Of a stretch of 55,766 bases of DNA, positions 50,674-55,766 are shown in pieces (position 1 is the first letter of the stretch; each line of letters opens with the position of its first letter). The stretch lies in the NCBI GenBank assembly GCA_035510795.1, contig DATKGL010000020.1, positions 1 through 55,766 of the forward strand, read 5' to 3'. Source of the stretch: DATKGL01 sp035510795. Its GTDB lineage: Bacteria > Patescibacteriota > Saccharimonadia > Saccharimonadales > UBA4665. Both the position numbers and the translations under genes were made by a program. The notes beneath the pieces are model-generated. The model ran no database searches. It was not told the origin of the DNA and saw only the letters and a list, made by a program, of their open reading frames with translations.

Positions 50674-50687
50674 CCTTCACGTGAAGG
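50674..50687. repeat. Perfect 14-base palindrome between tsaD and valS
   Basis: CCTTCACGTGAAGG, followed after about 14 bases by a run of seven T. It could be an inefficient terminator for tsaD or a protein-binding site. Confidence 0.35.
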
Positions 50688-50744
50688 TGTTATTAGTCAT
50701 TTTTTTGGGTCAATGCTATGCTTTTATTAACAGCCAGGGGCGTT

Positions 50745-53303
50745 ATGAAATTATCGAAAAATTATGAACCAAACCAATATGAAAATGACATCTATGATCT
50801 GTGGGAGCAAAGTCAATCATTCCAGCCCAAGGGCAGGGGTAAAAGCTATAGTCTAATCCTGCCCCCGCCTAACGCTAACGGCGATTTACACCTTGGGCAC
50901 GCTCTGCTGGTAGCAGTTGAGGATATAGCCATACGATACCACCGGCTAAGAGGAGACCGGACTGTTTTCATCCCGGGGGCAGATCACGCCGGTTTTGAAA
51001 CTTGGGTGGTATATGAAAAAACCCTAGCTAAGCGAGGCTTCAGCCGATTTGATTTTAGCCGTGAACAGTTATACCAGCAAGTATGGGATTTTGTAGCCGA
51101 AAACAGGGGTAATTTTGAAACTCAGCTACGGCGATTCGGTACCAGCGTTGATTGGAGTAGATACGTTTTCAGCCTGGACGAGAATGTCATAAACCTAGCT
51201 TATAAAACATTTAAAAAAATGTGGGATGAAAAGCTGATTTACAGGGGGGAGCGTTTAGTTAATTATTGCACCTATCATGGAACCAGTTTTGCTGATGTTG
51301 AGGTGGAATACAAAGATGAGAAGGGAAGTCTGTGGTATATAAGGTACCCCCTGACGGATGGATCAGGGGAAATTGTGGTTGCCACTACCCGGCCCGAAAC
51401 TATGTTCGGTGATACTGGTGTAGCTGTTAACCCAGATGACAAACGATACGGAAAATATATCAATAAAACTGTTATGCTCCCGCTAACCAACCGAGAAATT
51501 CCTGTCGTAACTGACTCTTCCGTAGACATAAAGTATGGTACTGGCGCCGTCAAAATAACGCCCGCACATGATTTCAATGATTTTGAAATTGGTCAAAGGC
51601 ATAAATTGCCGTCGATATCTGTTATCACTTATGAAGGGAAAATGTCCGAGAACGTTCCTCCCGCTTTCCAGGGGCTAAAGGTCTTGGAGGCCAGGGAAGC
51701 AGTTGTAAAGTTACTGGATTCATCTGGTTTTCTAGTTAAATCTGAGGAGATTCGTCACAGTATCGGTCACTGCTATAAGTGCGGCACAATTATCGAACCA
51801 CTCCTTAAGCAGCAGTGGTTTGTCGATATGAAGACGTTATCAACAACTGCTATAAAATCTTTGGACCGGGGTGAAATAAGATTTTACCCAGACAGCAAGA
51901 GAACTCAGTTAATTACCTATCTGAGTAATTTAAAAGACTGGAACATCAGCCGTCAAATTGCCTGGGGTATACCAATACCGGCATTCCAAAATATAGACGA
52001 GGAAGGTGACTGGATCTACGACGAAAGAGTTAATGAAAACCTGATTGAAGTGAAGGGGAAGACATACAAGCGTGATCCTGACGTATTTGACACCTGGTTT
52101 AGTAGTAGTTCCTGGCCGTATGCCACACTTAACTATCCATCAGGCAAAGATTATGAAGATTTTTACCCATTAACACTTATGGAAACCGGAGGAGAGATTC
52201 TCTACCCATGGGTTAGCCGGATGGTGATGCTAGGTCTCTACATGACCGGAAAAGTACCATTTACAAATGTTTACATACACGGATATGTTTTAGCCGAAGG
52301 CGGAGCCAAGATGAGCAAGAGTCTAGGCAACGTAATTGACCCGCAAAAGATTATTGATAAATACGGCTCGGATGCTTTAAGGCTTGGCATTATTGCTGGT
52401 CGAGTGGCGGCTGTTAACAGAGGTTTTGATATCCGAAACGTCCAAGAAGCTAGGAATTTCTGTAACAAGTTGTGGAATGTCGCCCGATATGTCGAAGACA
52501 GAGTCGGTGTTTCACGTGTTGATACGGTGACGAGAACCAACCCATCGACCTCCGCAGACCACTGGATACTGGCTCGCCTTAGTCATACGGTTAACAATGT
52601 TACAGCTAGTTTAGATAACTATAACTTCGCTGAGGCTTATGAATGTCTCTACCACTTTGTTTGGGATGATTTTGCTGATTGGTACATAGAAATATCAAAG
52701 GTTAGTCTAAACCAAGATGTTTTATCTACCGTTCTGGTTGCGACACTAAAGTTAATGCACCCGTTTGCCCCATTTTTAACAGAATTAATATGGCAAACGC
52801 TTAAACCGAAAGAGACTTTACTAATTAACGCTGATTGGCCAACTAAATTCGCATATGATCCGGATCAGACCAAGCAATTTGAAGTCATAAAATCAATTAT
52901 CAGTGAAGTCCGTTACATCAAACATTGCCTTAAAATTAACAAGGCTGAGTTGCACTGTGATGATCCAGGGTTACTGGTAGTCCAAAAACAGTGGGTGGAG
53001 CAACTCGCTAGAGTAAAGATTACGAGCAAGGTGAAGGGCAGTGAAGCTGAATTAAAACTAACGAAGATCCCTGGTAATTATCGGTTATCTGTTGATGAAA
53101 CAAAATTAGCTAGCTATAAAGTTGAACTTAATGACCGTTATCTATCGCAAAAGTCAGTCACTGATCGCTTGGAATCTAGACTCAGCAATAAAGAGTACTT
53201 GAACAAGGCGCCACAGGCTATCGTAAAACAATCCAAGAGTCAGTTGAAAGAAGCTAGAGTTGTGCTAGACAATATTAACGATGAGCTGAAATACTTCGCT
53301 TAA
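50745..53303 (+). CDS. valS: Valyl-tRNA synthetase
   Basis: 852 residues from ATG 50745, which has AGGGGCG upstream; an earlier ATG at 50718 adds nine unrelated residues. HIGH motif: 'LPPPNANGDLHLGHALLVAV'. Editing domain: 'VVATTRPETMFGDTGVAVNP'. Then 'DVFDTWFSSSSWPYATLNYP' and KMSKS in 'GGAKMSKSLGNVIDP'. The helical anticodon domain and a C-terminal coiled coil complete the enzyme. It charges tRNA-Val and hydrolyses misacylated Thr. It overlaps the XRE-HAD gene tail to tail by 4 bases. Confidence 0.96.
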   Translation: MKLSKNYEPNQYENDIYDLWEQSQSFQPKGRGKSYSLILPPPNANGDLHLGHALLVAVEDIAIRYHRLRGDRTVFIPGADHAGFETWVVYEKTLAKRGFSRFDFSREQLYQQVWDFVAENRGNFETQLRRFGTSVDWSRYVFSLDENVINLAYKTFKKMWDEKLIYRGERLVNYCTYHGTSFADVEVEYKDEKGSLWYIRYPLTDGSGEIVVATTRPETMFGDTGVAVNPDDKRYGKYINKTVMLPLTNREIPVVTDSSVDIKYGTGAVKITPAHDFNDFEIGQRHKLPSISVITYEGKMSENVPPAFQGLKVLEAREAVVKLLDSSGFLVKSEEIRHSIGHCYKCGTIIEPLLKQQWFVDMKTLSTTAIKSLDRGEIRFYPDSKRTQLITYLSNLKDWNISRQIAWGIPIPAFQNIDEEGDWIYDERVNENLIEVKGKTYKRDPDVFDTWFSSSSWPYATLNYPSGKDYEDFYPLTLMETGGEILYPWVSRMVMLGLYMTGKVPFTNVYIHGYVLAEGGAKMSKSLGNVIDPQKIIDKYGSDALRLGIIAGRVAAVNRGFDIRNVQEARNFCNKLWNVARYVEDRVGVSRVDTVTRTNPSTSADHWILARLSHTVNNVTASLDNYNFAEAYECLYHFVWDDFADWYIEISKVSLNQDVLSTVLVATLKLMHPFAPFLTELIWQTLKPKETLLINADWPTKFAYDPDQTKQFEVIKSIISEVRYIKHCLKINKAELHCDDPGLLVVQKQWVEQLARVKITSKVKGSEAELKLTKIPGNYRLSVDETKLASYKVELNDRYLSQKSVTDRLESRLSNKEYLNKAPQAIVKQSKSQLKEARVVLDNINDELKYFA

Positions 53304-54199
53304 GAAAGAGCCGGTTCAAATTCTTCGGTTGGGGAAGTAAGAGTCTCGTTATGATTACCGGTTTCCAGGGCTTGTTTGACTCGAGAGATTGATTCTTCTG
53401 ATCTGAAATTATCAAACCATAGTGTGCGCCAATTTAACCTTGCGGCAGCCATAAGGTTAGCTCTGGAGTCGTCAATTAGCAGAATTTCATTATCTGGGCA
53501 ACCAGCTTTTTTGGTGGCCAGATCATAAATTTTCCTCTCTGGTTTTATGGTATGGACAACTGATGAGTCAACGATTGAATCATATGAAAACTTCGGGATA
53601 ATACCTTTCTCTAGCATAATGTCGATAAGTCCTGGCATGATATTACTCAAGAGGCCAATTCCATATCTTTCACCAACCCAATTAATAAGTTCGCTCATCT
53701 TAGGAACCGGTTCGGCTGTTTTAATGTAATAATCAACCCAATTAACAGAGTTCATCCCGAGATGCTTAGCTAGGGTCTGATTGAACTCATCGACGGTCAT
53801 TTCGCCCCGGCAAATTTTATCATTATACTGCCAGAAAAGGGTTTCAATCGTGTCCGGTGACTTGCCGCTTTTTTCTGCTAATAAAGCAAATGCATGGTGA
53901 TAAAAACGAACTAAACAGCCGTTGATATCAAAGTAAACAAATGTCACACCGTTATTTGATCTCTGATGTGATTTTTTTAAATCGTTTGTACGGGTTCTAC
54001 CGATTAGATAGTCAAGAGTTGTGTTGAGGGCTTCGGCAATACTTTCAATAGTAAAAATCGAGGGAGATTTTATGGCTCCTCTTTCGATCTTAGCTAAGGT
54101 TGAGTAACTTAGGTTGGCTTTTTCGCATAATGCTTGCTGTGTTAAGCCAGCTTCTTGACGGACTGACTGAAGACGCTTGCCCAACCCTTTCTCATCCAT
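53300..54199 (-). CDS. XRE-type HTH fused to a HAD-like hydrolase
   Basis: A 299-residue fusion. Residues 7-68 are a Cro/CI-type HTH ('LGKRLQSVRQEAGLTQQALC', 'STLAKIERGAIKSPS', 'LNTTLDYLIGRT'). Residues about 85-280 are a HAD domain: motif I 'VYFDINGCLVRF' (nucleophile D; the second D is N), motif II 'GIGLLSNI', a lysine in 'HTIKPERKIYDLA' (motif III) and motif IV 'ILLIDDSRANLMAA'. The altered motif I suggests ligand sensing or weak phosphatase activity. A metabolite-responsive repressor is an inference. Confidence 0.82.
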   Translation of the reverse strand: MDEKGLGKRLQSVRQEAGLTQQALCEKANLSYSTLAKIERGAIKSPSIFTIESIAEALNTTLDYLIGRTRTNDLKKSHQRSNNGVTFVYFDINGCLVRFYHHAFALLAEKSGKSPDTIETLFWQYNDKICRGEMTVDEFNQTLAKHLGMNSVNWVDYYIKTAEPVPKMSELINWVGERYGIGLLSNIMPGLIDIMLEKGIIPKFSYDSIVDSSVVHTIKPERKIYDLATKKAGCPDNEILLIDDSRANLMAAARLNWRTLWFDNFRSEESISRVKQALETGNHNETLTSPTEEFEPALS

Positions 54200-54249
54200 A
54201 ACCTTATGTTACCAGCTAGAAAATATAAATCAAAGCTGTAATTCTTGGA

Positions 54250-54645
54250 TCAGTTCAAGGCTACCCGTTTAGCCAGCTCAGATAGGCTATCGGCATCAAC
54301 AGGAGCATCCATATCTTGTTCAGTTGTAAATTCTTCGACAGTATTAAAGGGTATTAGCTGGATGTGGGCATGAGGAACATGAATACCTATGACTTGCACT
54401 CCGACACGGCTGACCTTAAATTCCTGGCGTAATCTCAGTGCAATTTTTTTAGTTACTCCCATCAGATGCAAGTAATCTTCATCCGACAGATCCCAAAGCT
54501 GGTCTATCTGCTTCTTTGGGACTACTAAAGTATGCCCTGGTTGGATAGGGTGTAAGTCAAGAAAAGCAATCGTCAGTTGATCTTCATATATTTTATAGCA
54601 GGGAAGTTCTCCCTTAATTATTCTTGTGAAAATACTATCTACCAT
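54250..54645 (-). CDS. HIT-family nucleotide hydrolase/transferase
   Basis: A 131-residue HIT protein. 'IFTRIIKGELPCYKIYEDQL', 'AFLDLHPIQPGHTLVVPKKQ' and the histidine triad in 'GIHVPHAHIQLIPF' are conserved. The length and C-terminus fit the Hint/HinT type, which hydrolyses adenosine phosphoramidates. It lies 50 bases upstream of the XRE-HAD gene on the same strand. Confidence 0.94.
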   Translation of the reverse strand: MVDSIFTRIIKGELPCYKIYEDQLTIAFLDLHPIQPGHTLVVPKKQIDQLWDLSDEDYLHLMGVTKKIALRLRQEFKVSRVGVQVIGIHVPHAHIQLIPFNTVEEFTTEQDMDAPVDADSLSELAKRVALN

Positions 54646-54685
54646 AAGATCATTTTAACTAATCTAACAAAATAATATCAATCAT

Positions 54686-54776
<91 letters not shown>

Positions 54777-54847
54777 ATTGCTAAGTGTATCTCAAGTAAA
54801 CGGCCAATGGTAATCTTATATGGATTTCTCTGTTAATATTAGACTAT

Positions 54848-54924
54848 GCACCCGTAGCTCAGTTGGATAGAGCGTTGGCTTGCGGAGCCAAAGGTCGTAG
54901 GTTCGAATCCTATCGGGTGTACCA
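54848..54924 (+). tRNA. tRNA-Arg (GCG)
   Basis: A 77-base tRNA: acceptor GCACCCG/CGGGTGT, D-stem GCTC/GAGC, anticodon stem TTGGC/GCCAA with loop TTGCGGA, T-arm GTAGG-TTCGAAT-CCTAT, and encoded CCA. The anticodon is GCG, which reads CGC and CGU directly. Most bacteria use ACG with inosine for these codons. Confidence 0.93.
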
Positions 54925-55131
54925 ATTGCAAATATAGACTTTAATACAGGGATAGATATAGTTCTGATATTTTAATAGTTTTTGACAGCAATTCTTACCG
55001 ACAGATTGACATAGGTTCGAGTCCTGTTCGGGTTGTATGTGTTTGACTAAATTACATAGGAGTCGTTACATCGCTATGGAGAACCGTGTGTAATGTTGTT
55101 GTAATTAGACTCCGTCAGGATAAGCTAGATA
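54925..55131. other. Gap after tRNA-Arg
   Basis: About 200 AT-rich bases with no ORF. The only recognisable feature is the degenerate tRNA 3' copy at 55008-55038. Confidence 0.4.
55008..55038 (+). repeat. Degenerate copy of a tRNA 3' half
   Basis: GACATAGGTTCGAGTCCTGT and the following TCGGGTTGTA resemble the T-arm and acceptor end of the tRNA-Arg just upstream (GTAGGTTCGAATCCTATCGGGTGTACCA). The T-stem ATAGG/CCTGT still pairs. No 5' half, anticodon arm or CCA is present. Such copies are left by elements that integrate into tRNA genes. Confidence 0.5.
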
Positions 55132-55464
55132 TTATTTCTTTGCCAGATACTTAATTAGTCTAATAGCACCCACCACAACCAGAAACCAAATTAGGCAGTC
55201 AATTACAAATAGATATAAGGTTATTGGTGTACCAACACCACAGCCACCATCAGATATATAGTGGGTAATGTAGGGTATTAGTAACCCCGAGTCGTGGCTA
55301 GGCGGTAAAGTCATTATGTAATTTGAGGATGTATTACAATAAATACTCGGTTGAGAAATAGTTGGGTGCCCATATAATGCTGCAAATTGAGTAAACCAGG
55401 TAATTATTAAAGCAGCCAGAGCCAGTAAAAAATATTTAGTAAATAGTTTTAGATATTTAGACAT
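55132..55464 (-). CDS. Small hypothetical membrane protein
   Basis: 110 residues from ATG 55464, chosen because TATAAT lies 7 bases upstream; an earlier ATG at 55473 would overlap the box. Two membrane helices: about residues 10-30 (YFLLALAALIITWFTQFAAL) and about 80-105 (LFVIDCLIWFLVVVGAIRLI). Between them is an outside loop of about 50 residues with two cysteines ('SIYCNTSSN', 'GGCGVGTP'). No family recognised. It lies in the AT-rich tail beyond the tRNA genes. Confidence 0.55.
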   Translation of the reverse strand: MSKYLKLFTKYFLLALAALIITWFTQFAALYGHPTISQPSIYCNTSSNYIMTLPPSHDSGLLIPYITHYISDGGCGVGTPITLYLFVIDCLIWFLVVVGAIRLIKYLAKK

Positions 55465-55471
55465 TAAGCAC

Positions 55472-55477
55472 ATTATA
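55472..55477 (-). promoter_or_regulatory. -10 box of the small membrane protein gene
   Basis: TATAAT on the minus strand, 7 bases before ATG 55464. Confidence 0.45.
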
Positions 55478-55766
55478 CATTGGAGAAGAAAATTCTAAGT
55501 AAACATAAGTGATAAGGGAGCTAAAAGAGTCTCGAACTAAAATGTATGATGACAATATAGTGGTAACAGCTAGGGGGGTGTAATAAACCTAGCTAACAGA
55601 TAAGTCTCTATTTAAATCCCTAATAATAGCGGTTCTAGACCTGAGATCTAAAGTCAAGTATTTGGTCTTTTGTACGGTGTGTTGCACGTCCATACGGCGT
55701 AGACGCAGTTAAGTATCTTTCGGGCATTTACAATGGTTGCTTCTTTGTAGCGTTTGCCTTCAGCTC
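55478..55766. other. AT-rich end of the window
   Basis: About 290 bases in which I see no ORF, RNA gene or repeat that can be supported. Confidence 0.4.

Noticed and set aside
50660..50744. T-box leader for valS
   Set aside because: The gap is only 85 bases and lacks T-box elements; the palindrome at 50674 is too short.

Overview
The window looks like a chromosomal segment of a small-genome bacterium of the Candidate Phyla Radiation (Patescibacteria), most plausibly Candidatus Saccharibacteria. This is inference from gene content; no 16S rRNA gene is present. The segment is densely packed with housekeeping genes, many overlapping by 1-30 bases. TGA is used as a stop, so the code is the standard bacterial one. 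Several usually universal enzymes have lost metal ligands or whole domains: DnaG without its zinc site, a family-4-type uracil-DNA glycosylase without its iron-sulfur cysteines, a Mur ligase without its first domain, and TlyA without an S4 domain.

Layout. Positions 1-3829 are a loose, accessory-looking region. It holds a replication-relaxation-like winged-helix protein, a VapBC module, a Phd/RelE-type module with a clear operator, an orphan membrane protein, and four dispersed copies of a tiny two-frame ORF. Positions 3830-7277 are two divergent operons with a UbiA prenyltransferase, two membrane proteins, a guanylate-kinase-like P-loop kinase and a CTP-dependent phytol/dolichol-kinase-like protein, possibly a polyprenol salvage set. 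Positions 7320-22838 carry ychF, a Crp/Fnr regulator and then minus-strand blocks: rpsF-ssb-rpsR-efp-tlyA-phosphoribosyltransferase, ftsK, pnp-orf-UDG-rnj, rpsO and truB.

Positions 22874-36736 carry a degenerate DHH protein and, divergently, a GGDEF-like protein, then rpsT, holA, mutM, polA, the dnaG-rpoD-kinase block, orn and an FMN reductase. Positions 36812-46549 carry an HxlR regulator, msrB, mscL, argS, a two-component system, a PGI/PMI-type isomerase and groES-groEL under tandem CIRCE elements. Positions 46666-47477 form an insert with less AT-rich sequence: an orphan gene followed by tandemly repeated hairpins. Positions 47478-54645 carry an amidinotransferase, a Mur ligase, tsaD, valS, an XRE-HAD fusion and a HIT protein. 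The window ends with tRNA-Ser(CGA), tRNA-Arg(GCG), a degenerate 3' tRNA copy and one small membrane protein.

Two themes stand out. First, about twenty genes have a sigma-70 type -10 box only 6-10 bases before the start codon, which predicts leaderless or nearly leaderless mRNAs. A second group (rpsF, groES, rnj, the PH-domain gene) has strong Shine-Dalgarno sequences. Second, the mini-ORF family in the left region has two conserved reading frames with the same -1 relationship in all four copies, which is the best candidate here for an undescribed system.
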